This document shows, one piece after another, positions 44,210 through 53,776 of a stretch of 64,000 nucleotides of DNA (position 1 is the stretch's first letter; every line of letters starts with the position of its first letter). The DNA comes from SAR324 cluster bacterium (lineage in GTDB: Bacteria; SAR324; NAC60-12): the NCBI GenBank assembly GCA_015232315.1, contig JADFZZ010000008.1:62001-126000 (forward strand), given 5' to 3'. The notes beneath the pieces are model-generated. The model was not told the origin of the DNA. It saw only the letters and a program-made list of their open reading frames with translations, and did no database searches. Position numbers and translations under genes: made by a program.

Positions 44210-45010
44210 TCATTCCCCATTAAATTGAGGTTTTCGTTTTTCAAGAAACGCACGGTATCCTTCCAGATAGTCCCGACTGCCAAAACAGCGGTCCATTGCG
44301 TCATGCACCTTGCGTTCATCATGTTCGTTGGGATTTTCCTTGAGATAATTGTCAATGGCTACTTTAGAGGCTCTAACGCTGAGCGGCGCGTTATGGGCAA
44401 TGGTATTGGCATATTTTTCGGTGAAGGCCTGAAGTGAATCGGGCGTCACGCATTGTTGGATGAGGCCCATTCGCATGGCATCGGTTGCATCATAGACTCT
44501 GGCGGTGTAAAGCATTTCACGGGCAAATGCAGGCCCGACCACATCAACCACCCGTTTCACATTTTCATAGCCATAGGCAATACCGAGTTTGGCTGGTGGA
44601 ATAGAAAATTTGCAGTCATCGGCGGCAATTCTCAAATCACAGCTCAGGGCAATGGCGCACCCGCCACCCATGCAGAATCCGCGGATCATGGCAATGATGG
44701 GTTTTTCTGATTCACGCAACGCCTGAAATGCCGCATAGGTTGTTTCTTCATAATGTTTGACCGCAGCCGCAGTGTTTCGGTTGGTTTCAAATTCAGAGAT
44801 ATCCGCTCCGGCAATAAAAGCCTCTTCCCCGGCTCCTCGCAGGACCAGGACACGAACGTCAGGGTCCTGATTGAAGTACGCAACGATTTCAGGAATGGTG
44901 CGCCACATATCGAGACTGACCGCATTTCGTCGTTCAGGTGTATTGAAGGTGATCCAGCCCAGAGGTCCTTGTTTGTGAGCCAGAAGTTTGTTATTGGCAA
45001 ATTCTTTCAT
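44210..45010 (-). CDS. Enoyl-CoA hydratase/isomerase (crotonase) family protein
   Basis: A 266-residue crotonase-fold protein with the CoA/oxyanion segments EAFIAGADISEFE (near 63) and IRGFCMGGGCAIALSCDLRIAADD (near 108). In classical enoyl-CoA hydratase the next segment carries a catalytic Glu in a PE-x-x-x-G motif; here it reads SIPPAKLGIAYGYENVKR, so that Glu is missing, while the second Glu position (AREML) is kept. The protein could be a hydratase variant, isomerase or decarboxylase. It stands alone and its acyl-CoA substrate is unknown. Confidence 0.87.
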   Translation of the reverse strand: MKEFANNKLLAHKQGPLGWITFNTPERRNAVSLDMWRTIPEIVAYFNQDPDVRVLVLRGAGEEAFIAGADISEFETNRNTAAAVKHYEETTYAAFQALRESEKPIIAMIRGFCMGGGCAIALSCDLRIAADDCKFSIPPAKLGIAYGYENVKRVVDVVGPAFAREMLYTARVYDATDAMRMGLIQQCVTPDSLQAFTEKYANTIAHNAPLSVRASKVAIDNYLKENPNEHDERKVHDAMDRCFGSRDYLEGYRAFLEKRKPQFNGE

Positions 45011-45092
45011 GACACGATCCTTGATTGATTATTGGTTTAGATAGTGATGGTATGATTTAAATCATGCTGAGGAAAAAACAACCGTTCGATTT

Positions 45093-46376
45093 TTAGTCGG
45101 ACATCTCGTTCAGATCAAGTGAAAGTCCTTCACGGGAACACGCTTCCAGATAGCGGTTATATAATCCGCTCTGATCCTGCGACACAGGGAGTTTGCTGGC
45201 TGACAATGATTTTTGTCCAGTCAACAGCAGTTTTTTAGTCACTTCCCTGGGAATTTGCAGAACAGTGCGAAGCGTGTAGGCAAACAGGCAGGCTGAAGCA
45301 TGTCCTGTCAGAATTTGACGCCGAATCTGAGGGGAAATGGTCTGTTTTCCGAGACATTTGAGGCTTTGTCCATACAATGCGAGGGTTTCCTTGAGATGAT
45401 GATCAATCTGTTTTTTCCTGTCGGTTCCCTGTTCGGCTTCAAACACTTCCAGTCGTAGTTGTTCCATCCAGATCCGTGCCTGTAAAAAAAATGGAACAGG
45501 GCTTTGAGGCCGGAAAAACTCCATTTGTTTTGAAATTTTGAGCATTTCCTTGTGCAGGATTGAAACTTCAAGCAAGGTCAGCACCATGGCCATCAGCGAA
45601 CGTTCAATTTTGTCGATGGACGCATCAGTCATCATTTCTTTTTTGTGCTCAAACATTTCTGAGAGAGCTTGGATGTTCAACGGTTGGATCAACTCAAACA
45701 TGTGTGGCAACGATTGTTGATAGCGGATGATCTGATTGAGCAGGCGAAGATTGTCTTCAAAAATCTGATACACATCTTTGTAACGAGAGTCCTTGGTCTC
45801 ATTCTTGTTTTTTTCCATGTGTCCCAGACCTGCTTTTTCCTGCTTCTGCTGAAAATATTTAACAAGATTTTTCTGATAGGTCCGATAGGCCGCAATGATC
45901 AGTTTGGTCATCATGGGGTCGCACATGCCACAACCGAGCGGAATCATGCTTTGCATCAAGACTTTTCGTGACTGGTCCACTTCCAGTTTTGCTCCGGCTT
46001 TGATGATGCTGGAAACCAGTGCGAGTCGGGCACTGTGCTGAAGCGGGTTCTGTTCCAGTTCCTTGACAAACTTCTGGTTTTTCTGGTTGGGGTTGTAGGG
46101 CAGAATTTCATAAGCAGATTTTCGGGCACGCGCATCATCAGTCGGAAGTTTTTCACGGGTTATCAGAATTTTCTGGAACAGGTTGGACGCCGAGTTCATC
46201 AGACCGGAACGGTGACCTTCAACTTCCTGGACACGAAGAAAAAATTCCTGATAATACAGGGAGCGTAAATCAGGAATGCACCCCGGATCAGTAGGATCAA
46301 AAATACTGTTCAGATAACTCCGAGTGCCTGGAGTTTTGCTGTTTTTCTGTTTGAGTGCGCCGGGATTCTGGGCCAT
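45093..46376 (-). CDS. Large helical protein of unknown function
   Basis: A 427-residue soluble, mostly alpha-helical protein with no signal peptide or membrane segment. Recognisable segments include GCGMCDPMMTKLIIAAYRTYQKNLVKYFQQKQ and a possible coiled coil in the middle. The reading frame is open to 46463, but the ATG at 46376 (AGGAAAC about ten bases upstream) avoids translating the palindrome at 46466-46494. It is the last of three unrecognised genes on this strand (45093-48624). I do not recognise the family. Confidence 0.65.
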   Translation of the reverse strand: MAQNPGALKQKNSKTPGTRSYLNSIFDPTDPGCIPDLRSLYYQEFFLRVQEVEGHRSGLMNSASNLFQKILITREKLPTDDARARKSAYEILPYNPNQKNQKFVKELEQNPLQHSARLALVSSIIKAGAKLEVDQSRKVLMQSMIPLGCGMCDPMMTKLIIAAYRTYQKNLVKYFQQKQEKAGLGHMEKNKNETKDSRYKDVYQIFEDNLRLLNQIIRYQQSLPHMFELIQPLNIQALSEMFEHKKEMMTDASIDKIERSLMAMVLTLLEVSILHKEMLKISKQMEFFRPQSPVPFFLQARIWMEQLRLEVFEAEQGTDRKKQIDHHLKETLALYGQSLKCLGKQTISPQIRRQILTGHASACLFAYTLRTVLQIPREVTKKLLLTGQKSLSASKLPVSQDQSGLYNRYLEACSREGLSLDLNEMSD

Positions 46377-46465
46377 GATGATTGTTTCCTGCCTTGTTTT
46401 TAGATAAGGAACATTCGAAAAATAACTTCCATAACTTTTTAAAAAACATTTCCTGCCGGACATGC

Positions 46466-46494
46466 GTAGAGACGCGCGTTTCGCACGTCTCTAC
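46466..46494. repeat. 29-base REP-like palindrome
   Basis: GTAGAGACG (46466-46474) pairs with CGTCTCTAC (46486-46494), and GCG/CGC pair inside, leaving one mismatch and a TTT loop. It lies in the spacer between two unknown genes. Similar short palindromes occur as dispersed elements in many bacterial genomes. Only one copy is seen in this window. Confidence 0.65.
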
Positions 46495-46569
46495 AAACCT
46501 GGGCAAGATGCGGTGGTTAAATAAATTTGGTCAGTTATTCTTTTGTTGTTCCTAAGCGTCGTACCGTGG

Positions 46570-47694
46570 TTAGTTTTTATCTTCCCCCACATCCAGTGAA
46601 AACATTTTTTCAACCAGTTCCTTCATATTTTCCAGGGATTCACTCCATTCAAAGCTTTCCATTTGTGAATAGAGATCATCAAACATGCTCTTGACAGTTT
46701 CCATGAGAGCAATCTGTTTGCGGCGACGTTCGGCCTGAACCAGAAAAATTTCATAGTTCTGAATCACCGAAGTGAAAAAATCGAGTTCATCAAATACATC
46801 CGGTGATTCTGTGACAAAAAACAATTGTCGTTTCTTGCCCCAGAAACACCGTCGATCCTGATCACTGATAAACCATGTGTCCTGATTGTCTGCATGATTG
46901 GCCTGGTCAGCGCCAAGGAACAGCAGGTCTTTCAGTTTTTCAGTATATTTTTGATCCCCATACACCATTTCCAACGATGTGCTGGTTCCTGAAAAACTGA
47001 CAATGAAGGGTCGATGCAGCACTTCCATGCTGTTGACGATGATGTCAAACAGTTGTTGGGCATTGCCATTGGAAACACGTTTGATCAGATCGGTAAAACT
47101 GCGTAGAACAACATTGTTGAAGGTTTTATGCAGACTCAACAACTCATTGATGGAAGCCGTCCTTCGGTGCATGGATGCGGCTTCTTCTTCGGAAAGCGGT
47201 TGTCGGGTTTTGTTTGAACTCTCTTTTTTGGCCTGAAGGAACAGGCGCAGAATATTTTTTTTGAGTGTGCTGCGATAACTGGTGTTAGGCTGATATTCAA
47301 TCAGGGAAACATTGGGGTCCGTCGCTATTGTCTCCAGAATCTCTCTTCGCTGGGCGTCGGTGCGTGCCAAAATCAGAAATTTGCTCTGGGAAATATGTGT
47401 GGCAACAGGTTGGTTCCTGATAAAATCGAGAGTTTCCTGACATTGTGTGGCACTGATATCCCAGTCAAATACGATAATATGCGGTGTAAACATCAGACAC
47501 GAACCAATCGCACCATCACCTGTATCCACATGAACAGTAAAGTTGCCTTCTTTCATGACCTCTGCCAGGCTTTTCTGGGTGTCCTTATGGTCATGAATCA
47601 CCAGAATGACAAAATCTTCAGTAATCATTTGATGCTTCTGATTCTGGGTTGAGCCTACGGATTCCATTCTGGTAGTTTTGTTCAGATTCAACAT
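46570..47694 (-). CDS. Protein with degenerate receiver domain, unknown C-terminal part
   Basis: Residues about 25-150 of 374 resemble a response-regulator receiver: ILVIHDHKDTQKSLAEVMKEG, then IIVFDWDIS with an Asp at the phospho-acceptor position. The acidic pair is reduced (HDH) and the conserved Lys before Pro is Gln (LIEYQPNTS), so normal phosphorylation is doubtful. The C-terminal about 200 residues are mixed alpha/beta and unrecognised, ending in an acidic helix. It precedes the unknown gene at 45093-46376 on the same strand and may form a unit with it. Confidence 0.65.
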   Translation of the reverse strand: MLNLNKTTRMESVGSTQNQKHQMITEDFVILVIHDHKDTQKSLAEVMKEGNFTVHVDTGDGAIGSCLMFTPHIIVFDWDISATQCQETLDFIRNQPVATHISQSKFLILARTDAQRREILETIATDPNVSLIEYQPNTSYRSTLKKNILRLFLQAKKESSNKTRQPLSEEEAASMHRRTASINELLSLHKTFNNVVLRSFTDLIKRVSNGNAQQLFDIIVNSMEVLHRPFIVSFSGTSTSLEMVYGDQKYTEKLKDLLFLGADQANHADNQDTWFISDQDRRCFWGKKRQLFFVTESPDVFDELDFFTSVIQNYEIFLVQAERRRKQIALMETVKSMFDDLYSQMESFEWSESLENMKELVEKMFSLDVGEDKN

Positions 47695-47994
47695 AAATTT
47701 TCAGATTATCTAAAAAGGTTGCTGATTGAGTCTCACGTTTTCACAGTGCAATCACCCTGCATGACGGCCTCTGTTTCTGTCTATAACAAAACGAATGCGT
47801 TTGGGCTAGTATTTCATGGCTGATTTATTATGTCCTTCTGGAAAGAGAAAGGTAAAGACCAATGTTTGTTGTCTTCAAGGCAGAAAACACGACAGAAGAA
47901 GTCCCTCGTGGGAAGGCTACGGGATAGAACATGATAGACGTTGACGTCCATTCAAGATCAGAAGCGAAGCAGGCGGTTTATCCTGAAACATTTT
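47695..47994. other. 300-base gap between unknown genes
   Basis: No gene, repeat or clear hairpin is seen. A promoter for the pseudo-receiver gene at 46570-47694 is expected on the minus strand, but none is clear. Confidence 0.4.
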
Positions 47995-48624
47995 TTAAGA
48001 GAGGTGTTTCATGGCCCGGTACAGTGAATCCACAATAAAAAATTCTCTGAATTCATCGGCTTCATTTTGCAAAAGAAGTTCCTCAAGCAATTCCGCTTTT
48101 TTCTCAGGATCCGCAAAATGCAGTTCACTGTTTTTGATCAGATGAAGCTGAATTCGGAGTTCACGACCATAAACGTCAGAGATTGGAGGGACATCACCAT
48201 ATAAACTGATCACTTCATCATATTCTGACAGGGTTTCATCATCCAGATTATCATCATGGGAGGAGAACAGAACATCACGGTTCAACTGATCCAGAATGAG
48301 ATTCCTGATCATTTCAAGTTTGTATAAAGGCGGGATAAGTCCTGTTTTTCTGACATGCCGGAGCAATTCCATGTTTGCCAGGATATTCTGGATCAAAGCC
48401 TGATAGAATTTGGGAAAATCATCCTGACTCAGAACCGAGCGTGATAAGCCGCTGGTGATCACCTCAAACAAAGCCCGTTCTTTGGTTTTGCGACGGAGGT
48501 TGTAGGAGGCCTGCATATCAAAAATAAGATACATATCCTCAAAAATATTTTCCGTGATCTGGTTGACAATTGTGCGATCAATTCCATCCGGGTTGATTTT
48601 CACTCTCTTGTAGTTTGCCCTCAT
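47995..48624 (-). CDS. Protein of unknown function
   Basis: A 209-residue soluble, helical, acidic protein starting MRANYKRVKINPDGIDR. It has a conserved-looking middle (FYQALIQNILANMELLRHVRKTGLIPPLYKLEMIRNLI) and an acidic C-terminal half with DDNLDDETLSEYDEV. ATG with GAGG four bases upstream. No domain is recognised. Adjacent on the same strand to the pseudo-receiver protein, with a 300-base gap. Confidence 0.6.
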   Translation of the reverse strand: MRANYKRVKINPDGIDRTIVNQITENIFEDMYLIFDMQASYNLRRKTKERALFEVITSGLSRSVLSQDDFPKFYQALIQNILANMELLRHVRKTGLIPPLYKLEMIRNLILDQLNRDVLFSSHDDNLDDETLSEYDEVISLYGDVPPISDVYGRELRIQLHLIKNSELHFADPEKKAELLEELLLQNEADEFREFFIVDSLYRAMKHLS

Positions 48625-48758
48625 ATGCCTCGCTTATCAGTCTTCATTTGCATGTCACCAGGTTGTCTATCGGATCTGTCTCTGGTTTAATTGACCATCT
48701 GGAGAAATCTTTCCAGTTAGAACTTAAAAATATTTTTTTTTACCAGAAAAAGGAACTG

Positions 48759-50306
48759 TCAGAAAGAATACATGACACGTCCCACGCCATGCAGGATCAA
48801 CCCTTTTCTGGTTTCAGGCGTGGAAAAATCATCAAAAGTAAACGCCTTACCGGGGCGGATACCATTCAGTTCAAGATCAAACCGTAGTTTTTTGTCCATT
48901 GCCCAGGAAATGATATTGTCCCACTCCAGACCTATGTAGCGCACATAAGTCCCTTTGTCATTGAATACTGGCTGGTCCCGATTCATTTCATACAGACCCG
49001 CTTCATAAAAAATGGAGTCATCCTCAGACTTTACCTTATACCGCAGTCCCTGCATGGAAGTGTTGTTGATGGAGTGTCCCAACCCTGTGCCACCACGTAA
49101 ATTCATTTCGGAGCCATTGAAATAAAACCGGTTTCCCTGATAGGCTCCAGGCATGATTTCATAATATCCATACAATGTTTTCAGATAATTTTTCCCCACA
49201 TTGTCGGGATCTTTGTGTTCCTTGTCTCCACGGGCGTAAAGATTGAGGAACGTGAGTTTGTGGTTCCCGAGCCGGTAGCTGAATTCAAATTCTGACGACA
49301 GCGCATTGAAACTGTGTTTGGCCAGTTTGCGTTCATCCAGTGGACTTCCCTCTCCCAGATTGGCTGGAATCAGCCCGTATTGGTCTTGCAACAGGTGATA
49401 GCGGCGCAAGCCCTGAGTGGCATTGACATCAAAACTCAGATTGATCGAGGAGGTTTCCCATAAAATCCGCAAGCCGCCAAATTGCTGTTCAAACGCGTCA
49501 TAATACATGATGCGATTATCCAGATCACGCACATAGATATCATTTTGTCCCGGGGTGGAAACTTCATCATCGGCAGGAATCGGGGCACGGGCCGTGAGGC
49601 CACCCATCGGAATATTTCTTTCAGTATAAATGATCCGGTAGATTTCAACATTGAACTTGTTCAACGGATTCCCTGCTTCATCCACATCATCAAATATCGG
49701 ATAATCCAGTGAAAGAAAATAGAGCATGTCGGATGGATGTGGTGCCGTTTTCATGGCGCCGGCTTCATAGCACCATGTCCCTGCGGTGCATTGCTGGGAA
49801 ACTCCGGACAGAATTCCGGAAAACACCTTGCCGCGTCGGTCACCGATATTGATGTAATGTTTACCCAGTTTCAGGATGCCGTGCGGATTGGAATTGTATT
49901 CCAGATAGGCCTGACGTGCCTGGATGTCTGTTTCCTGGGACTGCGGAGTTCGGTGGCTGTTTTCTGTTTTCAGATCAGAGTCATTAAAGGGATCCTGAAC
50001 CGCCTGAAGTTCCAGATTGATGGAAATCATGCGGTGCATGACGGAGCGGATCCTTAACCGGATTTCCTGATCAATCACCGTTTCACCGGATTCATACCTG
50101 CTCTCAATCCCCGGAACATCGCTTCCAGTGCGGTAATTGGCCCTCAACCGGTAGTCGCCTGAAAGTTGAATCCCGGGAGAAAAGGCCCAACGGTCTTCTT
50201 TTTCTTCAATATCACCGCGTTCCAGAGGAATAAAATTGGACTGGGCCAGACAACCCATGGAGTATCCAAGTAAAATCAGTAATATTCCCCAAAAACGAAG
50301 TGGCAT
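48759..50306 (-). CDS. Outer-membrane beta-barrel protein, alginate-export (AlgE)-like
   Basis: The 515 residues begin with a signal peptide (MPLRFWGILLILLGYSMGCLAQS) and continue in alternating amphipathic strands with aromatic girdles. Segments such as FSPGIQLSGDYRLRANYRTG, RQAYLEYNSNPHGILKLGKHYINIGDRR and a C-terminal strand GLILHGVGRVMYSF ending in Phe, the typical BAM recognition end, fit the alginate_exp/porin group. It should be an outer-membrane channel for an anionic polymer or small solutes. No polysaccharide synthesis genes are near. Confidence 0.8.
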   Translation of the reverse strand: MPLRFWGILLILLGYSMGCLAQSNFIPLERGDIEEKEDRWAFSPGIQLSGDYRLRANYRTGSDVPGIESRYESGETVIDQEIRLRIRSVMHRMISINLELQAVQDPFNDSDLKTENSHRTPQSQETDIQARQAYLEYNSNPHGILKLGKHYINIGDRRGKVFSGILSGVSQQCTAGTWCYEAGAMKTAPHPSDMLYFLSLDYPIFDDVDEAGNPLNKFNVEIYRIIYTERNIPMGGLTARAPIPADDEVSTPGQNDIYVRDLDNRIMYYDAFEQQFGGLRILWETSSINLSFDVNATQGLRRYHLLQDQYGLIPANLGEGSPLDERKLAKHSFNALSSEFEFSYRLGNHKLTFLNLYARGDKEHKDPDNVGKNYLKTLYGYYEIMPGAYQGNRFYFNGSEMNLRGGTGLGHSINNTSMQGLRYKVKSEDDSIFYEAGLYEMNRDQPVFNDKGTYVRYIGLEWDNIISWAMDKKLRFDLELNGIRPGKAFTFDDFSTPETRKGLILHGVGRVMYSF

Positions 50307-50739
50307 AATTGATGACTCAGGTATAATGATGAAATGAATAAACTCATGGAAAAAGCCTGCACGAAAGGAAACACGTTAAAGAGAAATGCCAGTCATATTC
50401 AAGCGTTTTCTCCCGGCCTTGCAACCATGGACAACCGATTGTAACAAGGCGCTCAATAAACGGGCACCTTTCAGAAGTTGTGACAAGTAGCTGACAGTTT
50501 GAATGTGCCATTCCGACAGCGCGAAATACGAGCAACGAGGGATCTTAAACCTGTGGTAAAAAAAGCATTCCTTCAGCGAGAGGGCAAACTGCAAACAGAA
50601 AAATGAAAGGTCCCCAATTCTGTTATATTTATTTCCGGCGATCGCCTTATCCCTTGATTGTTAATGTGTCCTGAAACTATATGAAGCATTTTTCTGAACC
50701 CGACTCACAATCCGCGCAGTCTCTTGAAGGAGGTGCTCC
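50307..50739. other. 433-base gene-free region between divergent genes
   Basis: No convincing gene is seen. Around 50506-50546 the sequence GCCATTCCGACAGCGCG...GAGCAACGAGGGATCTT resembles the dispersed TCATTCCGA/GAGGAATCT-type intergenic repeats of many Gram-negative genomes. Only one copy is in the window. Promoters for the barrel gene and the K+ channel gene should lie here. Confidence 0.4.
50727..50733 (+). promoter_or_regulatory. Ribosome-binding site that fixes a TTG start
   Basis: AAGGAGG lies six bases before TTG at 50740 but 15 bases before the first ATG at 50749, so the TTG is the likely start of the K+ channel gene. Confidence 0.7.
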
Positions 50740-52419
50740 TTGCTGAAAATGGATGAATCCCGAAAACGTCTGTTGATGCTGATCCTTGCGTTTCCCATGC
50801 TGATTGTGATCAGTGGCAGTATTTATATGTATGGCATGCAAATCCTGGAGGGTGAAGAACGCAGTTTTCTTCAAAGCATGGAATGGGCTTCTGAAACCCT
50901 GACCACAACCGGCTATGGCCGTGATGCGATGTGGCGGCACCCATTGATGATTCTGTTTGTCATCCTGTTACAGGCCATGGGTATGTTTTGGGTGTCGTTG
51001 ATTGTCCCCCTTTATTTGATTCCTTATCTTGAGGCGCGTTTCAACATCCGCCTCCCTGTAAAAGCCGACAGCAAACTTTCAGGGCATGTGGTCATTTTTC
51101 GTTATGGTTCGACAATGACACGTCTGCTGCTCGAATTGAAACAGGCCGGCATTCCTGAACTGGTGATTGAAAGTAATGACTCTCTGGCCAGAAAATTGTT
51201 TGATAGCGGAATATCCGTCATTTATGGAGAAATGGAAGACGGGATTCTGAACCATGTCAATCTGAACAACGCCCGTGCTCTCATCGCCAACGGATCGGAT
51301 GAAGACAATGCCGGCTTCGTGCTGACGGCCAGACAATTGGGGTTCCAGAAAGAAATTTATACGTTTGCCGAAGATCCATACCACCGCCATCCACTCATGC
51401 TCGTGGGGAGTACAGCGGTGTTTTCGCCCTATCACATTCTGGCCGCGGCTATTGTCGTACAGGCCACCACCGAAATTGACGCCAGAATCCCTGACATCAG
51501 GAAAATCGCTCCTGGAAAACTGTTTCTGGCAAAAATCAGGATTCATCCCTCCTCCGCCTTGGCTTCAAAAACCATCAGGGAAGCCCGGATCAGCGCGGAT
51601 TTCGGGGTCACCGTGCTGTCACAGTGGGTCAAGGGAAATCTGCTGATTCCTGTAGACACTCAAATGCGGCTGGAACCTCATGGGATTCTGGTAGCGACCG
51701 GCACCAAATCCGGGCTCGAAAAATTGCGTCATGCCCTGGGAACAACCCTGGCCTCCAGAAAGGATGGCCATTTCATCCTGATCGGCTATGGGCAGGTGGG
51801 AAAAAAAATCAAGGAGTTGCTGGAAGCCCTCAAAGAGACTGTCACCGTCATGGATGCTGAACACAAACCCGGAGTGGATTTTGTAGGCAATATTCTGGAT
51901 ACAAAAATGCTGGAAAGCCTGGAAATCGCTTCAGCCAAAGCCATCATTCTTGCGGTAAATTCTGATAGCGCGGCTCTTTTTGCGACGGTTGCCATCAAAG
52001 ATTTGATGGAAGAAGTCACGGTCATCACCCGAGTGAATCACGATGAAAATCTGGAAAATTTGTATAGTGCCGGAGCTGATTTCGCGATATCTGTCAGTCA
52101 TGTTTCCAGCCAGATCCTGTCCTATCATCTGCTGGGGGAGTCCGTAAACAACCAGAAAAATGATCCGCTCCTCAAAGCAGTCAAGGTCCCGGCGTTGCAT
52201 GGCCAGAATTTTTACAGCATCAATATGCGTTCCAGCACGGGTTGTTCCCTGATTGCTCTGGAACGACACGCTTCAGAACAAATCATCCACATTCCACCGC
52301 TTCCCGATGATTTTTGTTTTCACAAAGAGGACATTTTGCATGTTTCAGGCAATGAGCGGGAACTACAGCAATTTTGTGAGATTTATCATGCAGTAGCGGT
52401 TGATATTCACACAGCATGA
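50740..52419 (+). CDS. Potassium channel with two cytoplasmic RCK (TrkA) units
   Basis: The 559 residues start with TM1 (about 10-33), a pore helix and the K+ selectivity filter TTGYG (56-60), and TM2 (about 66-95). Two RCK units follow, each a TrkA-N Rossmann domain plus TrkA-C domain. The first Rossmann begins at GHVVIFRYGSTMTRLL (near 114) and lacks the normal glycines; the second, GHFILIGYGQVGKKIKELL (near 345), is canonical. With both RCK units in one chain a tetramer would carry eight, a complete gating ring. This is the MthK/GsuK-like type. TTG start, see the ribosome-binding site. Stands alone; the ligand is unknown. Confidence 0.9.
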   Translation: MLKMDESRKRLLMLILAFPMLIVISGSIYMYGMQILEGEERSFLQSMEWASETLTTTGYGRDAMWRHPLMILFVILLQAMGMFWVSLIVPLYLIPYLEARFNIRLPVKADSKLSGHVVIFRYGSTMTRLLLELKQAGIPELVIESNDSLARKLFDSGISVIYGEMEDGILNHVNLNNARALIANGSDEDNAGFVLTARQLGFQKEIYTFAEDPYHRHPLMLVGSTAVFSPYHILAAAIVVQATTEIDARIPDIRKIAPGKLFLAKIRIHPSSALASKTIREARISADFGVTVLSQWVKGNLLIPVDTQMRLEPHGILVATGTKSGLEKLRHALGTTLASRKDGHFILIGYGQVGKKIKELLEALKETVTVMDAEHKPGVDFVGNILDTKMLESLEIASAKAIILAVNSDSAALFATVAIKDLMEEVTVITRVNHDENLENLYSAGADFAISVSHVSSQILSYHLLGESVNNQKNDPLLKAVKVPALHGQNFYSINMRSSTGCSLIALERHASEQIIHIPPLPDDFCFHKEDILHVSGNERELQQFCEIYHAVAVDIHTA

Positions 52420-52447
52420 ATGTTCAACCACTACACGTGACAGGGGA

Positions 52448-53500
52448 TTAATCGAGTTCGATGGAGGAGAGTAATTCGATCTGATCCAGCACTTTGCCTG
52501 TGCCGAGGGCAACGCAGGTCAAGGGATCTTCAGCATGAAACACGGGCAGACCTACCTGCTGACGCAACAGGACATCCAGACCAGACAGCAGAGAACCACC
52601 ACCGGCCAGAACGATGCCCTTGTCCACGATATCCGCGGCCAGTTCAGGAGGCGTGCGTTCCAGTGCGTTCCGAACGGTCTGCACAATCACTCCGCTGACA
52701 TCGGACAGTGCTTCCCGGATTTCTTCTTCGCTCAACAACAGTGTTTTAGGAATTCCGGTCACCAGATCACGGCCCCGTACTTCCTGTGTTTTGGGTTCGC
52801 CAACCGGATAGGCGGAACCGATCTTGATCTTGATTTCTTCGGCACTCCGTTCGCCAATCAGCAGATTATATTTTTGTTTGACAAACTGCATGATGGTTTC
52901 ATCCATCGCATCGCCGCCAACTCGTGCGGAATCACTGTAAACAATACCGGCAAGTGAAATCACAGCAACTTCGGTGGTGCCCCCGCCGATATCCACGATC
53001 ATGTTTCCGCTGGCTTCTGTCACGGGCAATCCGGCGCCGATCGCCGCGGCCATCGGTTCTTCAATCAGAAAAACCTCTTTGGCGCCTGCGGATTCAGCCG
53101 CTTCACGGACAGCTCTCCGTTCCACCTGCGTGATGCCTGAAGGCACAGCGATGATGATCCGGGGTTTGAATTTCATGAGGGAAAATCGCTTTTGTGTCAG
53201 TTTGATGAAATATCTCAGCATTTCCTGTGTGATATCAAAATCGGAAATGACCCCATCTTTCATGGGGCGAATCGCAGTGATGCTGCCGGGAGTCCGGCCC
53301 AGCATCAATTTTGCTTCCTGACCAACGGCCAGAACCTTGTAACTGCCATGCTGGTCCCGTTGAACAGCAACAACAGAGGGCTCACGTATGACAATGCCAT
53401 GCCCTCTCATGTAAACCAGCGTATTTGCTGTTCCCAGATCAATAGCCAGATCTTGTGAAAAATACTTGCTTAATGACGCAAACGCCACGGTGTTCTCCAT
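52448..53500 (-). CDS. mreB: Rod-shape determining protein MreB
   Basis: Actin homologue that guides lateral cell-wall synthesis, so the cell is probably rod-shaped or curved. The 350 residues show [21 protein letters not shown] (phosphate 1, near 20), [19 protein letters not shown] (phosphate 2, near 168), and [18 protein letters not shown] (adenosine motif, near 298). No Shine-Dalgarno sequence is obvious before its ATG. mreC, mreD and pbp2 are not in the window downstream on this strand. Divergent from secA with a 276-base gap. Confidence 0.97.
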   Translation of the reverse strand: MENTVAFASLSKYFSQDLAIDLGTANTLVYMRGHGIVIREPSVVAVQRDQHGSYKVLAVGQEAKLMLGRTPGSITAIRPMKDGVISDFDITQEMLRYFIKLTQKRFSLMKFKPRIIIAVPSGITQVERRAVREAAESAGAKEVFLIEEPMAAAIGAGLPVTEASGNMIVDIGGGTTEVAVISLAGIVYSDSARVGGDAMDETIMQFVKQKYNLLIGERSAEEIKIKIGSAYPVGEPKTQEVRGRDLVTGIPKTLLLSEEEIREALSDVSGVIVQTVRNALERTPPELAADIVDKGIVLAGGGSLLSGLDVLLRQQVGLPVFHAEDPLTCVALGTGKVLDQIELLSSIELD

Positions 53501-53776
53501 AATAAATCAGTGTAAAATCAACATTCTGAGCTTTCAGAACGCAACCTCCGACACACTTTAGAGAACCGCTTGAATAGAACAAGTTTTTTCTATTTTCGGC
53601 CTCAGGAGCCTGTTGTCCACACCTCACAAGAGCGCGTCAGCGCTTCCACGTCGTCATTAAAATTTATCATGATTTCAGGGGTTGATGTATTGCGTCTTGG
53701 TCTGATTTGTCTTATGGTTTGCGCCTGCATGCCAACAGCGTTCAATTTTTGATCATAATTCCGTTCAGGACGACTC

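Noticed and set aside
50344-50594. Two short minus-strand frames in the 433-base gap before the K+ channel
   Set aside because: They overlap each other, lack ribosome-binding sites and recognised domains, and cover a likely dispersed repeat.
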